Made by a program: the position numbers and the translations under genes
The notes under the pieces: generated by a model
Databases searched by the model: none
What the model saw: the letters and a program-made list of their open reading frames with translations, nothing else
Told to the model about the DNA's origin: nothing
Origin: Mesorhizobium sp. NFR06
GTDB lineage: Bacteria > Pseudomonadota > Alphaproteobacteria > Rhizobiales > Rhizobiaceae
DNA: 64,000 nucleotides
Reading direction: 5' to 3'
NCBI RefSeq assembly: GCF_900115245.1
Contig: NZ_FOVT01000010.1
Location: 62,001 to 126,000, forward strand
Shown: positions 1 through 8,717 of the stretch, in pieces
Layout: the number at the start of each line of letters is the position of its first letter
How positions within the stretch are numbered: position 1 is the first letter of the stretch

Positions 1-51
1 TTCGCCGCCGTGACCATCCTCGGCGTGGTCGGCCTGAAGGTGAGCTCGTGA
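1..51 (+). CDS. 3' end of an unidentified protein, cut by the window edge
   Basis: The first frame reads 16 residues and then TGA at 49-51. The tail is hydrophobic (FAAVTILGVVGLK followed by VSS), which would fit the last membrane segment of a transporter or other membrane protein. It runs convergently towards the NmrA-like gene with only three bases between the stops. Nothing upstream is visible, so the family cannot be named and the frame itself is only probable. Confidence 0.35.
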   Translation, partial: FAAVTILGVVGLKVSS

Positions 52-54
52 AAC

Positions 55-930
55 CTATCCGGAAAATGCCCGCGCATAGGTCCGGGCAAATTCCGCGAAA
101 CTGGTCGGCCGCACCCCGAAGGCGTCGTGCGTCGCGAGATGGACACGCGACTTCGGCCGCCTGAGACGCTCTTGCAGCTGCTCGCCGAGCGCATCGACGA
201 AATCCGCAGGGGCGCCGCTAGCGAGCAACGCGCGGCGGCGTTCGTCCCAGCTGATCGGGACATATCTGACGGGCCTTCCCGTGGCGGCCGATATCCGTTC
301 CGCCACCTCGTGCATCGTCAGCGCTTCCGGCCCTGTCATGTCCAGGCTCTCGCCCTGGTGGCCTCCATCCCGCAGCAGCCGGCAGGCGACCTTTGCGATG
401 TCTTCGATGGCCACTGGCGCGAGCTCGATGTCGGCCAAGGGCAGCCGCAACTCGCCATCCCGGCTCATCGTCGAGGTCTCCCTGAGATAGACCTGCATGA
501 ACTGCGAAGGCCGAAGATGCGTCCACGCCGGGCCGGCGGCTTCGAGATGGTCTTCGATCTCTTCATGCATGCGCGTGAAGCGGAACATGGCTGGATCGAA
601 GCCGACCCCGGACTCCGCCCCGGAGAATTTGACGACGTGCTGGACACCGACCTGCCGGCACAGGTCGATGAAGCCGCATTGTGTTTCGCGCATGTCCGGT
701 GTCCCCGACGAGATCAGCAGCACCCTCGTGACGCCCCCTAACGCTGCCTTGACGTCGTCTCCACCCCGCATGTCGCCTTCGATGGCGTCGATGCCCGCCA
801 ACTTGTCGAGCCCGGTGGCCGACGCCTTGCGAGCGCTTCTTATCAGCGCCCTTGCCGGCACATGGTTCTGCGCCAGCTCACGAACAATCATCTGACCGCT
901 CAAGCCGGTCGCGCCCGTCACCAATATCAT
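55..930 (-). CDS. NmrA-like NAD(P)-binding oxidoreductase
   Basis: A 291-residue protein of the atypical short-chain dehydrogenase class (NmrA / NAD(P)H azoreductase-like). The N-terminal Rossmann glycine motif GATGLSG lies at residues 6-12, followed by the usual strand-helix pattern and the KFSGAES segment seen in NmrA relatives. No signal peptide or membrane segment is seen, so it should be cytosolic. The start at 930 is supported by an AAAGGAAAG ribosome site four bases upstream. Family members act as quinone or azo reductases or as redox-sensing regulators, and the substrate here cannot be read from the sequence. It stands alone: the next gene is in the same direction but 140 bases away. 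Confidence 0.85.
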   Translation of the reverse strand: MILVTGATGLSGQMIVRELAQNHVPARALIRSARKASATGLDKLAGIDAIEGDMRGGDDVKAALGGVTRVLLISSGTPDMRETQCGFIDLCRQVGVQHVVKFSGAESGVGFDPAMFRFTRMHEEIEDHLEAAGPAWTHLRPSQFMQVYLRETSTMSRDGELRLPLADIELAPVAIEDIAKVACRLLRDGGHQGESLDMTGPEALTMHEVAERISAATGRPVRYVPISWDERRRALLASGAPADFVDALGEQLQERLRRPKSRVHLATHDAFGVRPTSFAEFARTYARAFSG

Positions 931-1071
931 TCGTCTTTCCTTTTCGCGGCCGGCCGAATGCGGCAGGCAGAACGCCTCGCCTTGCCAAGACGCTATGGCG
1001 AATGAAAAGGATTCTCGACTGCGGAAAATTTTCCAGCCGCGGCCCCAGCCGGCCGCGGCTGGATCAGCGGA

Positions 1072-2091
1072 TCACCGCCAGCCCAGCGCCGGCGCGACGT
1101 GCTTCAGGATCGACTCGATGACATGGGCGTTGTAGTCGACGCCCAACTGATTAGGCACGGTGAGCAGCAGCGTGTCGGCCTCGGCGATCGCCTCGTCCTG
1201 CTTGAGCTGCTCCACCAGCTCGTCCGGCTCGGCGGCGTAGGTGCGGCCGAACACGGCGCGCTTTTCCGGCTCGATATAGCCGAAATGATCCTGGCCCTCG
1301 CTGCCGCCGAAATAGGCGCGATCCATGTCGTTGACGAGAGCAAAAATGCTGCGGCTGACCGAGACGCGCGGCTCTCTCGCGTGGCCGGCTTCCTTCCAGG
1401 CGGCGCGGTAGGCTCTTATTTGCTCGGCCTGCTGGATGTGCAGCGGCTGGCCGCCCTCGTCGAATTTCAGCGTCGAGCTCTGCAGGTTCATGCCGAGCTT
1501 GGCCGCCCATACGGCCGTGGCGTTGGTGGCCGCGCCCCACCAGATGCGTTCGCGCAAGCCGGCCGAGAACGGCTCGAGCCGAAGCAGGCCGGGCGGATTG
1601 GGAAACATCGGCCGCGGGTTGGGTTGCGCAAAGCCTTCGCCGCGCAACAGGTCGAGGAAGATCTCGGCGTGGCGGCGCGCCATGTCGGCGTCGCTCTTGC
1701 CCTCTTCCGGCACGTAGCCGAAATGACGCCAGCCGTCGATGACCTGCTCGGGCGAGCCGCGGCTGATTCCCAACTGCAAACGCCCGCCGGCGATCAAGTC
1801 GGCCGCGCCCGCATCCTCCGCCATGTAGAGCGGGTTCTCGTAGCGCATGTCGATGACGGCGGTGCCGAGCTCGATGCGCTTGGTCTTCGCGCCGGCCGCG
1901 GCAAGCAGCGGAAAGGGCGAGGCGAGCTGCCGGGCAAAATGGTGGACGCGGTAATAGGCGCCGTCTGCGCCGAGTTCCTCGGCCGCGACCGCGAGGTCGA
2001 TCGACTGCAAGAGCGCATCGGCGCCCGAACGTGTGCCCGACTGCGGCGAGGGCGACCAATGCCCGAAGGACAGAAATCCGATCTTCTTCAT
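1072..2091 (-). CDS. Luciferase-like (LLM class) flavin-dependent monooxygenase
   Basis: A 339-residue protein of the bacterial luciferase-like family, a TIM-barrel enzyme using reduced flavin and oxygen. It begins MKKIGFLSFGHW and carries the family segments GADGAYYRVHHF near residue 50, ELGTAVIDMRYENPLYMAEDA and GRLQLGISRGSP. The frame is open much further upstream, but the start at 2091 is preceded by an AGGA ribosome site nine bases away and gives the usual family length; an ATG at 2100 is the alternative. No flavin reductase partner is nearby, so it may draw on general FMNH2 pools. The substrate is unknown. Confidence 0.85.
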   Translation of the reverse strand: MKKIGFLSFGHWSPSPQSGTRSGADALLQSIDLAVAAEELGADGAYYRVHHFARQLASPFPLLAAAGAKTKRIELGTAVIDMRYENPLYMAEDAGAADLIAGGRLQLGISRGSPEQVIDGWRHFGYVPEEGKSDADMARRHAEIFLDLLRGEGFAQPNPRPMFPNPPGLLRLEPFSAGLRERIWWGAATNATAVWAAKLGMNLQSSTLKFDEGGQPLHIQQAEQIRAYRAAWKEAGHAREPRVSVSRSIFALVNDMDRAYFGGSEGQDHFGYIEPEKRAVFGRTYAAEPDELVEQLKQDEAIAEADTLLLTVPNQLGVDYNAHVIESILKHVAPALGWR

Positions 2092-2333
2092 ATGCTTCAT
2101 TCCTGCTGGAGCGGCCCGTTGACTGCTCAAATTCATTGTTGCTCCAGCAGATAGCCAGGGCAGTGCCGCGATACAACGGACACCGAATGGATACAGACCG
2201 TCAATCAGTTCCTCGAAACGGCCGGTGCCGTCCTCGCGCCAGAGCGCGATCGGCTCGCCCGCGGCATTCCCGCTGCCGCCGGAGCGCTGTATCGTCCTTG
2301 CCAACCGATGATTCCCGAGCACAGGTTGCCTCC

Positions 2334-3089
2334 ATGCATGGCCTGACACCTATACTGTCCACCGTGACGGCCTCTTTCCTGGCGTCCTTCGTCGAAGTCG
2401 TCGAAGCCTTCACCATCGTGCTCGCCGTCGGCGTGACGCGCAGCTGGCGCCCGGCGCTGACCGGCGCCGGGCTGGCGCTCGCCTTGCTCGCGGCGCTGGT
2501 GCTGGCGTTCGGCCCGCTGCTGGCGCTCGTCCCCCTCACCGTGCTGCAATTCGTGGTCGGCGTGCTCCTGATCCTGTTCGGCATGCGCTGGCTGAGGAAG
2601 GCGATCCTGCGCAGCGTCGGCGTCATCGCGCTGCATGACGAAGAGCGAACCTTTTCCCAGGAGACGGCTGCGTTGCAGCGGCAGGCCAACGACCGCCGCG
2701 CCGACTTTCTGGCGGCCGTCGCGTCGTTCAAGGCGGTGCTGCTCGAGGGCGTCGAAGTGGTGTTCATCGTCATTGCCGTCGGCGCCGCGCACGGGCAGAC
2801 GCTTTATGCCGGCCTCGGCGCGCTGGCGGCCTTCGTGCTGGTGATGCTGATCGGCCTTGCCGTGCATCGTCCTTTGGCGCGCGTGCCCGAGAACGCGCTG
2901 AAATTCGTCGTCGGGCTGATGCTGACCAGCTTCGGCGTGTTCTGGACCGGCGAAGGCCTCGGCGCCGCGTGGCCGGGCGCCGATCTCGCGCTTCTCGCCA
3001 TCTTCGCCATCATTGCCGCGGCGTCCTTCGCCATCGTGCGCTGGCTGCGCGGCGCTTATCCCGCACCCGCCGAAGGACTTGCCCGATGA
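2334..3089 (+). CDS. Multi-pass membrane protein with internal duplication (COG4280-like)
   Basis: A 251-residue integral membrane protein with about six hydrophobic segments, resembling the uncharacterised COG4280 family. Two halves repeat: VExxE motifs at residues 20-24 (FVEVVEAF) and 137-141 (LEGVEVVF), each followed by FVVGxxLxxFG segments. Paired acidic residues inside membrane helices resemble cation transporters, so ion transport is a reasonable inference but not shown. The chosen ATG at 2334 starts directly before the first hydrophobic helix; the frame upstream is Arg/Ser-rich and looks non-coding. Its stop overlaps the start of the next gene (ATGA), so the two are co-translated. Confidence 0.75.
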   Translation: MHGLTPILSTVTASFLASFVEVVEAFTIVLAVGVTRSWRPALTGAGLALALLAALVLAFGPLLALVPLTVLQFVVGVLLILFGMRWLRKAILRSVGVIALHDEERTFSQETAALQRQANDRRADFLAAVASFKAVLLEGVEVVFIVIAVGAAHGQTLYAGLGALAAFVLVMLIGLAVHRPLARVPENALKFVVGLMLTSFGVFWTGEGLGAAWPGADLALLAIFAIIAAASFAIVRWLRGAYPAPAEGLAR

Positions 3090-3301
3090 CCGTGATCCGT
3101 CTCGTCTTCAAGGAGCTCGTCGGCATGTTCGTCGACGACGGCAACCTTGCCCTGCTGGCGCTGATCCTGATCGCCCTGATCACCGCCGCGGTGAAGCTGA
3201 TGGCGCTGCCGCCGCTCATTGGCGGCTTCGCGCTGCTGGTCGGCTGCCTGGCAATTCTTCTGGACAGCGCGCGCCGCGCCGCCCGTGGCAGGTCGCGCTG
3301 A
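3086..3301 (+). CDS. Small two-helix membrane protein, partner of the preceding gene
   Basis: A 71-residue protein beginning MTVIRLVFKELVGMFVDDGN, with two hydrophobic stretches (about residues 21-37 and 41-58) and an Arg-rich C-terminus (RRAARGRSR) expected in the cytoplasm by the positive-inside rule. Its ATG overlaps the TGA of the upstream membrane protein by the ATGA arrangement, which normally means translational coupling, so it is probably a subunit or accessory of that protein. The family is not recognised. Confidence 0.7.
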   Translation: MTVIRLVFKELVGMFVDDGNLALLALILIALITAAVKLMALPPLIGGFALLVGCLAILLDSARRAARGRSR

Positions 3302-3362
3302 TCAGCGTTCATTTTCTGGGAAATCAGCGCAAACGCTGGAGACTGCCGGAAGCCTCTCACCT

Positions 3363-3470
3363 CGTCATCCACGGGCGGAGCGACGCGAGCGGAGCGCAGA
3401 CCATAGGATGACGATCGCGATGGGCGTTTCGGCCAATCTCCAACGTATGCCGCCTGCCAGGCAAACATAG
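3363..3470. repeat. Dispersed repeat, family A with tail module
   Basis: Contains the core GTCATCC...GGGCGGAGCGACGCGAGC...CAGACC..AGGATGACG and then the tail GGGCGTTTCGGCCAATCTCC, both of which recur at about 8718-8954, 40498-40630 and 44371-44480. It is non-coding and sits between convergent genes. Confidence 0.75.
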
Positions 3471-3495
3471 CCGTCGGTCATTCTGCGCCGGAGAC

Positions 3496-4128
3496 CTAAT
3501 AAACCGTGAAGAGCGTCGGCAGGTCGCCGCTGAGGCGCAAATACTCGACCGACTCGATGACTGGAAACAGCGCCAGGAAATAGAGCCCGTCGCGGAACGT
3601 TCTCCTTAGCGCGCCCGTCGAAACCAGCCACTGGTCCTCGTCGCGGTAAAGCAGCGGGTTCGGCCAGAAGCGGGGCGTGCGTGCGGCATAGGCCGCGTGC
3701 ACGGCGCCGAACTTGCCGGCGAGGTACTCGGCCTCCTTGCGCGCCGTGAACCGGAACACGAGGAAGCTGGCCAGACCGAGCATCGCGGCCGCCAGCACCG
3801 AACCGAACATCAGCCCGATGCCGGCCGTGCCGACGGTCGAGAAGAAATAGAGCGGATTCTGCGTCATCGAGAACGGGCCGGACACGATCAGCTCGTCATT
3901 CTTCCGGCCGCCGACGAACAGGATGCTCCACAGCCGACCAAGGAAGCAGGCCAGCACCATCGCAAACCCGATCGTCTCCAAGGCTTCGTGCCCGTTCGAT
4001 CCTTCGGCCAACGCCGGCTTGCTGAACAGGAGCAGGATGACGGCAAGTGCGGCCGCCACCTGCACGACGATCAGGCGCTTGCGCTGGCGGAACGCCTGCG
4101 GCACCGATTTGAGGGAGGTGTAAGCCAT
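3496..4128 (-). CDS. Isoprenylcysteine carboxyl methyltransferase-like membrane protein
   Basis: A 210-residue membrane protein of the ICMT / phospholipid-methyltransferase-like superfamily. Hydrophobic segments lie near residues 20-40, 51-72 and 95-128. The conserved region GPFSMTQNPLYF (84-95) followed by the E-rich helix and RTPRFWP (150-156) matches the SAM-binding signature of these enzymes. In bacteria such proteins often methylate lipids or small molecules, since prenylated proteins are absent; the true substrate is unknown. GGAG lies upstream of the ATG at 4128. It is convergent with the small membrane protein gene to its left. Confidence 0.8.
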   Translation of the reverse strand: MAYTSLKSVPQAFRQRKRLIVVQVAAALAVILLLFSKPALAEGSNGHEALETIGFAMVLACFLGRLWSILFVGGRKNDELIVSGPFSMTQNPLYFFSTVGTAGIGLMFGSVLAAAMLGLASFLVFRFTARKEAEYLAGKFGAVHAAYAARTPRFWPNPLLYRDEDQWLVSTGALRRTFRDGLYFLALFPVIESVEYLRLSGDLPTLFTVY

Positions 4129-4347
4129 TCTCTGTCACCGCTCCGGCGCCGGTACGGCGCCGAGCCTGTCTAGCCCTTTCGCCGCGCGATGACGAGGCCC
4201 GGCCGAAGTTTTTGCCCGATCTTACGAATTTGTAAGGACACGGACAGGCTGCGGTGAATTCACCCGCCTAACCTGACGATCGCCGCGCCGAATTTGCGGC
4301 GGCTTGAAAGGGCGCCGATGGCCGGCCCCCAACGTCAGGATCAAGTC

Positions 4348-4425
4348 ATGAACAAATTTGCCCTTGCCTTCGCCATTGCCGCCGCCGCGATCACCGCGCC
4401 GACGATTTCTTCGCCCAGGCCATGA
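4348..4425 (+). pseudogene. Orphan signal-peptide fragment
   Basis: An ATG at 4348 opens 25 residues that look like a Sec signal peptide (MNKFALAFAIAAAAITAP, then TISSPRP) and then stops. Moving one base out of frame continues into FFAQAMKSLGK, where AQA would be a signal-peptidase site. This suggests the 5' stump of an exported protein gene whose body is lost or frameshifted. It could instead be a short leader ORF. Nothing downstream continues a periplasmic domain. Confidence 0.4.
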
Positions 4426-5255
4426 AGAGCCTCGGCAAGGTAAGCCCCAGCCCAATGATGGATGCCGCCATGACCGCAACGATCTACGAGCACGAGTGCG
4501 AATTGAACAGGGTCCCGGAAGTCACCCTCGATTTCTGGCTGATCAAGATCATGGCGGTGACCATGGGCGAGACGGCGGCGGACTATCTTGCCGTCAATCT
4601 CGGCCTCGGCCTTACGGTCACGGCGTTGATCATGGGCGGCATCCTCATTGTCGCGCTCGTCCTGCAATTTGCCCGGAAACGCTACGTGCCCTGGGCCTAC
4701 TGGCTGGCCGTCGTCCTGATCAGCATTGTCGGCACCTTGGTCACCGACAACCTCGTGGACGCTTTCGGCATACGGCTGGAGACCGCGACGATCGTCTTCT
4801 CGGTCGTGCTGGCACTGACTTTCATGGTCTGGTACGCGCGCGAAAAAACGCTCTCGATCCATACCATCTTCACCACCAGGCGCGAAATCTTCTACTGGCT
4901 GGCGATCCTCTTCACCTTCTCGCTCGGCACCGCCGCCGGCGATCTGGTCGCCGAGCGTTTCGACCTGTGTTATCTCACCACCGGCCTCATCTTTGGCGGC
5001 CTGGTCGCGGCGATCGCGTTCGCCCATTTCTTCCTCGGCCTGAACGGCATCCTCGCCTTTTGGCTCGCCTATATCCTCACCCGGCCGTTCGGCGCCTCCC
5101 TGGGCGACCTGCTCGCGCAGCCGGTCGAACATGGCGGCATGGGCTTCGGCACCACTTTCACCAGCCTGAGTTTCCTCGGCTGCATCGTTACCATCGTTCT
5201 TTACATGACGCTGAAAAGCCTGATCGACGAGGACGAACAGGCCCTGCTCGACTAG
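4422..5255 (+). CDS. COG4705-family multi-pass membrane protein
   Basis: A protein of up to 277 residues with about eight hydrophobic segments. It carries the family hallmark NRVPEVTLDFWLIKIMAVTMGETAADYL, and a second, degenerate copy of the same motif appears in the second half (REIFYWLAILFTFSLGTAAGDLVAE), so the fold is probably an internal repeat. The function of COG4705 proteins is unknown. The start is uncertain: ATGs at 4422, 4455 and 4470 are all in frame. The first dozen residues after 4422 look like leftovers of the signal-peptide fragment just upstream, so 4470 is a good alternative. Confidence 0.75.
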   Translation: MKSLGKVSPSPMMDAAMTATIYEHECELNRVPEVTLDFWLIKIMAVTMGETAADYLAVNLGLGLTVTALIMGGILIVALVLQFARKRYVPWAYWLAVVLISIVGTLVTDNLVDAFGIRLETATIVFSVVLALTFMVWYAREKTLSIHTIFTTRREIFYWLAILFTFSLGTAAGDLVAERFDLCYLTTGLIFGGLVAAIAFAHFFLGLNGILAFWLAYILTRPFGASLGDLLAQPVEHGGMGFGTTFTSLSFLGCIVTIVLYMTLKSLIDEDEQALLD

Positions 5256-5382
5256 AGCCCGCTGAGATCTCCTTGAGTTTGAAGGCGGCGCGAGATGCGC
5301 TCGGTTTGGGAGGCGGCCGGCAACCCGGCGCGGCCGCTGCCCCCTTGCGCACCGTTCATCCGTGCGCTAGATACTGAACTAT

Positions 5383-5748
5383 ATGGTTCAGTATTCGAAA
5401 ACCCATCTCGATGCCTCGTTCGCCGCGCTCTCGGACGCCACCCGGCGCGGCGTTCTGGAGCAGCTCGGACGGGCGGACGCCTCGATCACGGACCTCGCCG
5501 AGAAGTTCCACATGACCCTCACGGGTATGAAGAAGCACGTCGGCGTCCTGGAGCAGGCGGGGCTCGTCACCACGCGCAAGGTCGGGCGGGTGCGAACCTG
5601 CAAGCTCGGCCTGCGCCGGCTGGAGGAGGAGACGGCATGGATGGAGAGCTATCGCCGGCTTTGGGACGCACGCTTCGATGAGTTGGACAAGGTCGTCGAG
5701 GAATTGAAACGCAAGGAGGAAGTCGATGGAACAACGCAGGGAAAGTGA
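5383..5748 (+). CDS. ArsR-family winged-helix transcriptional regulator
   Basis: A 121-residue protein with an ArsR/SmtB winged helix: LDASFAALSDATRRGVLEQL at about residues 9-28, then the recognition region TDLAEKFHMTLTGMKKHVGVLEQAGLV and the wing RKVGRVRTCKL. It lacks the metal-binding ELCVCDL cysteine motif, so it is of the non-metal type usually encoded beside SRPBCC proteins. It overlaps the downstream SRPBCC gene by 23 bases and probably controls its own operon. Confidence 0.92.
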   Translation: MVQYSKTHLDASFAALSDATRRGVLEQLGRADASITDLAEKFHMTLTGMKKHVGVLEQAGLVTTRKVGRVRTCKLGLRRLEEETAWMESYRRLWDARFDELDKVVEELKRKEEVDGTTQGK

Positions 5749-6220
5749 ACCCGCCCGCACAACGGTGGCTCGGAAGTCCGATCGCGAGCTGGTCGTTACC
5801 CGAACCTTCAACGCGCCGGCGCGCATCCTGTTCGAGGCGTGGACCACGCCCGAGCTGTTCAAGCGGTGGTGGGTGCCGAAGTCGATGGGCATGGTCCTGC
5901 GTTCCTGCGAGATGGATGTTCGCGTCGGGGGAAGGTATCGTTTGGTGTTTGGCCACGATGCCTCGAGCACGGACGAGTTCTTCGGCAGATATATCGAAGT
6001 GATACCGCACTCGCGCCTCGTCTGGACCAATGACGAAGGCGGCGACGGTGGACCCGTCACCACGGTGACCTTCGAGGAAAAGGGCGGCAAGACGCTGCTG
6101 GTCATGCACGAGCTCTATCCCTCGAAGGAGGTTCTCGACGCTGCCGGCACAGGGGCGGCCGATGCGATGGGCGAGACGTTCGAGCAACTGGACGAGCTTC
6201 TCCTCACCCTGGAGCGCTAG
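5726..6220 (+). CDS. SRPBCC / AHSA1-like domain protein
   Basis: A 164-residue START-like (SRPBCC, Aha1 C-terminal-like) protein. Visible family features are ELVVTRTFNAPARILFEAWTTPELFKRWW near residues 22-50, the GGRYRLVFGHD strand and the closing GMGETFEQL-type helix (AMGETFEQLDELL). The fold forms a deep hydrophobic pocket for lipids or other small ligands, and the ligand is not predictable here. The start is set by a strong AGGAGGAAG site inside the end of the ArsR gene. The ArsR-SRPBCC two-gene operon is common in soil bacteria. Confidence 0.92.
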   Translation: MEQRRESEPARTTVARKSDRELVVTRTFNAPARILFEAWTTPELFKRWWVPKSMGMVLRSCEMDVRVGGRYRLVFGHDASSTDEFFGRYIEVIPHSRLVWTNDEGGDGGPVTTVTFEEKGGKTLLVMHELYPSKEVLDAAGTGAADAMGETFEQLDELLLTLER

Positions 6221-6340
6221 AGCATGATGCCGAAAAGTGTGGAGCGGTTTTCGGACCACATCATGCTTCATCTCCTTGAACTGGAGGCGGATTCGGATTT
6301 CAGGTCGATTCGACCTGAAATCATTCGGCTCTAAGGTGAC
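6219..6340. repeat. REP-like element, family D, with a second palindrome
   Basis: AGAGCATGATGCCGAAAAGT...ACTTTTCGG-type arms (6219-6268) form a hairpin, followed by the palindrome TTTCAGGTCGATTCGACCTGAAA centred near 6312 and the tail CGGCTCTAAG. Similar CATGATGCCGAAAA / TTTTCGGCATCATG modules recur at 42721-42793. Confidence 0.75.
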
Positions 6341-6483
6341 GGTCATCAGGTCATCGCTCTCGTGGTCGGCCGCCTGGCTCTTCGCGCGGCCTCGTCTGCT
6401 CGCGATGGATCTGGGGTCGCCTAAAACGCCTCTCGCAAAAATGTGTAGCGGTATTCGGTCTGGAAATGCGTAAAAACAGTTGG

Positions 6484-6537
6484 TTAGAGCCAATTCCTGG
6501 AAAAGCACGCGGCGATTTTCCGGCAGGAATTGCGGCA
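6484..6537. repeat. REP-like element, family D
   Basis: CAATTCCTGGAAAAGC...GATTTTCCGGCAGGAATTG forms an imperfect hairpin that resembles those at 47974-48070 and 58227-58275. With the element at 6219-6340 it fills the 363-base gap before the response regulator gene; the remainder of that gap shows nothing recognisable. Confidence 0.65.
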
Positions 6538-6583
6538 AAAGCCGCAGCCGTCGAGGCTGAGGCGGCAAGGACAGCACAGGGCG

Positions 6584-7261
6584 ATGCGACTTCTGCTTGT
6601 TGAAGACGATCCGAGAACCGCCGACTATATCGTCAGGGGGCTGGCCGAGGCCGGCCATGTCTGCGATTTGCTGCGTGATGGTCATGACGGCCTCTTCGCC
6701 GCGACCCGCGAAGCCTACGACGTGATCGTCGCCGACCGCATGGTTCCGGGCCTCGACGGCCTGTCGATGATCAAGGCCGTGCGCGCCGCCGGCGTCCGCA
6801 CGCCGGCGATTTTCCTGACCTCGATCGGCGGCGTCGACGACCGTGTCGAGGGGCTGGAAGCGGGCGGCGACGACTATCTGGTCAAGCCGTTCGCCTTTTC
6901 GGAACTGCTTGCCCGCATCCATGCGCTCGGCCGCCGGCCGGCGGCCCAGGAGCAGAAGACGACCCTGCGCGTCGGCGACCTCGAGATGGACCTGATCCAG
7001 CGCCGCGTGACTAGGCAGGGCCAGCTGATCGACCTGCAGCCGCGCGAGTTCAGCCTGCTCGAAGTGCTGATGCGCGGCGAAGGCCGCGTCATCACTCGCA
7101 CCATGCTGCTGGAGCGCGTCTGGGATTTTCATTTCGACCCCAAGACCAGCGTCGTCGAGACGCATATCAGCCGGCTGAGGGCCAAGGTCGACAGGCCGTT
7201 CGAGGTGCCGCTGATCCACACCGTGCGCAACACCGGCTACAGCCTGCATGTTCCGGCCTGA
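6584..7261 (+). CDS. OmpR-family response regulator
   Basis: A 225-residue two-domain regulator. The receiver domain (about 1-115) shows the acidic pair E7/D8-D9, the phospho-acceptor D51 in VADRMVPGLDG and the Lys of DDYLVKPF. The C-terminal winged-helix DNA-binding domain (about 130-223) has LQPREFSLLEVLMRGEGRVITRTMLLERVW and the HISRLRAKVD...VRNTGYSL signature. The start was taken at MRLLLVEDD because upstream codons look non-coding. It is followed after 45 bases by a histidine kinase gene that should phosphorylate it. Confidence 0.95.
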   Translation: MRLLLVEDDPRTADYIVRGLAEAGHVCDLLRDGHDGLFAATREAYDVIVADRMVPGLDGLSMIKAVRAAGVRTPAIFLTSIGGVDDRVEGLEAGGDDYLVKPFAFSELLARIHALGRRPAAQEQKTTLRVGDLEMDLIQRRVTRQGQLIDLQPREFSLLEVLMRGEGRVITRTMLLERVWDFHFDPKTSVVETHISRLRAKVDRPFEVPLIHTVRNTGYSLHVPA

Positions 7262-7306
7262 TCCTGCATCCGCAATGGCGCGGCGACCAACAGCGTTCGC
7301 GATCGG

Positions 7307-8686
7307 ATGAGCGAGACACGCTCCCGCCTGCTGCGCAGCACGCCGTTCAGGTTGGCGCTGACCTTCGCCTTTCTGTTCCTGCTGGCCTTCATCCTGTCCG
7401 GCGCGATCGTTTATCAGTTGATGAGCGCCTCGCTCGCCAGGCAGCTCGATCAATCGATCAAGGAGACCTACTCCCTGATCGCCGCGACCTATGCCGAGAG
7501 CGACGAGGAGGATCTCGTCGCCACCGTCAGGGACCACGCCCAGTTCAGTCAGGATAAGGACGAGATCTTTTCCCTCACCGATCGGGACGGCAACCGCCTC
7601 GCCGGGGATTTCGCCGCCTCCAGCCTGCCGAACGGCTTTTCCATGTTCGCCGCCAACTTGCCGGGTGTGCCGCCCGATACCGAATATCGCGCCTATTCGG
7701 GCATGGTCGGCGCCAACAACCTGACGGTCGCCTTCTCGCTGTCGGAAACGGAGGATCTCGAAAGGATCGTGTTGATGAGCTTCGGCTGGGCGACGCTCTT
7801 CATCACCGGCCTGGCGATCGTCGGCGGCGCGCTGCTTGCCTCGCGGGTGCAGCGCCGCCTGGACGGCATCGCCGACACCATGGTCGACGTCTCGCATGGG
7901 CGCCTCGATACGCGCATTCCGCTGATCGGCAATGGCGACGACATCGACGCCGTCTCGGCCCAGGTGAATGCCGCCCTCGACCGCCTGTCGGCCCTGGTCG
8001 ACGGCATGCGGGAAGTGAGCGCCAACATCGCCCATGATCTCAAGACGCCGCTCAACCGGCTGCAGATGATCCTGGAATCCGCCGCCGACAAGACGGCGTC
8101 GGGCGAAGATGTCTCCGCCGAACTGACCGACGCCCGCACTGAAAGCCAGCAGATCAACAGCACCTTCGACGCCCTTCTTCGCATAGCGCAGATCGAAGCC
8201 GGCGCCCGCAAGGCGCGCTTCGTCGATCTCGATGTCGGCCCGGTGGTCGAGACCATCGGGGAAGTCTACGCCGATGTCGCCGAGGATGACGGCAAGTCCC
8301 TTTCCACGAAGATTGTTCCGGATACGAAATGGTATGTTCACGGCGACCGGGACCTGCTGATGCAAATGCTCGCCAATCTGGTCGAGAACGCGCTCCGGCA
8401 TTGCCCGCCGGGCACGGCGATCGAGCTTTCGGTGACCAGGGAGGGCGAAAGAATTCTGATGCATGTCCGCGACAACGGCCCCGGCATTCCGGCGGCGGAG
8501 CGCGAAAAGGTCTTCCAGCGGCTCTATCGGCTCGACACAAGCCGGACGACGCCCGGCAGCGGCCTCGGCCTGAGTCTCGTCAAGGCGGTTGTCGACCTGC
8601 ACGGCGCCACCATCGCGCTGGAGGATCGCAATCCGGGCCTGGGCGTTACCGTCGGCTTTCCGGCCGTGCGAGTCCCAGAAGCCTGA
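7307..8686 (+). CDS. HAMP-domain sensor histidine kinase
   Basis: A 459-residue inner-membrane kinase. A membrane helix at about residues 17-38 is followed by a periplasmic sensor region of about 110 residues and a second helix (155-176), then HAMP (about 178-230). The HisKA domain has the phospho-acceptor H243 in NIAHDLKTPLNRL. The ATPase domain carries N box NLVENALRHC, G1 DNGPGIP and G2 GSGLGLSL. It forms an operon with the upstream OmpR-type regulator. The periplasmic stimulus is not recognisable. Confidence 0.95.
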   Translation: MSETRSRLLRSTPFRLALTFAFLFLLAFILSGAIVYQLMSASLARQLDQSIKETYSLIAATYAESDEEDLVATVRDHAQFSQDKDEIFSLTDRDGNRLAGDFAASSLPNGFSMFAANLPGVPPDTEYRAYSGMVGANNLTVAFSLSETEDLERIVLMSFGWATLFITGLAIVGGALLASRVQRRLDGIADTMVDVSHGRLDTRIPLIGNGDDIDAVSAQVNAALDRLSALVDGMREVSANIAHDLKTPLNRLQMILESAADKTASGEDVSAELTDARTESQQINSTFDALLRIAQIEAGARKARFVDLDVGPVVETIGEVYADVAEDDGKSLSTKIVPDTKWYVHGDRDLLMQMLANLVENALRHCPPGTAIELSVTREGERILMHVRDNGPGIPAAEREKVFQRLYRLDTSRTTPGSGLGLSLVKAVVDLHGATIALEDRNPGLGVTVGFPAVRVPEA

Positions 8687-8717
8687 GGCAGTACACGAAA
8701 GGTCGCAGCCGCCCAAC

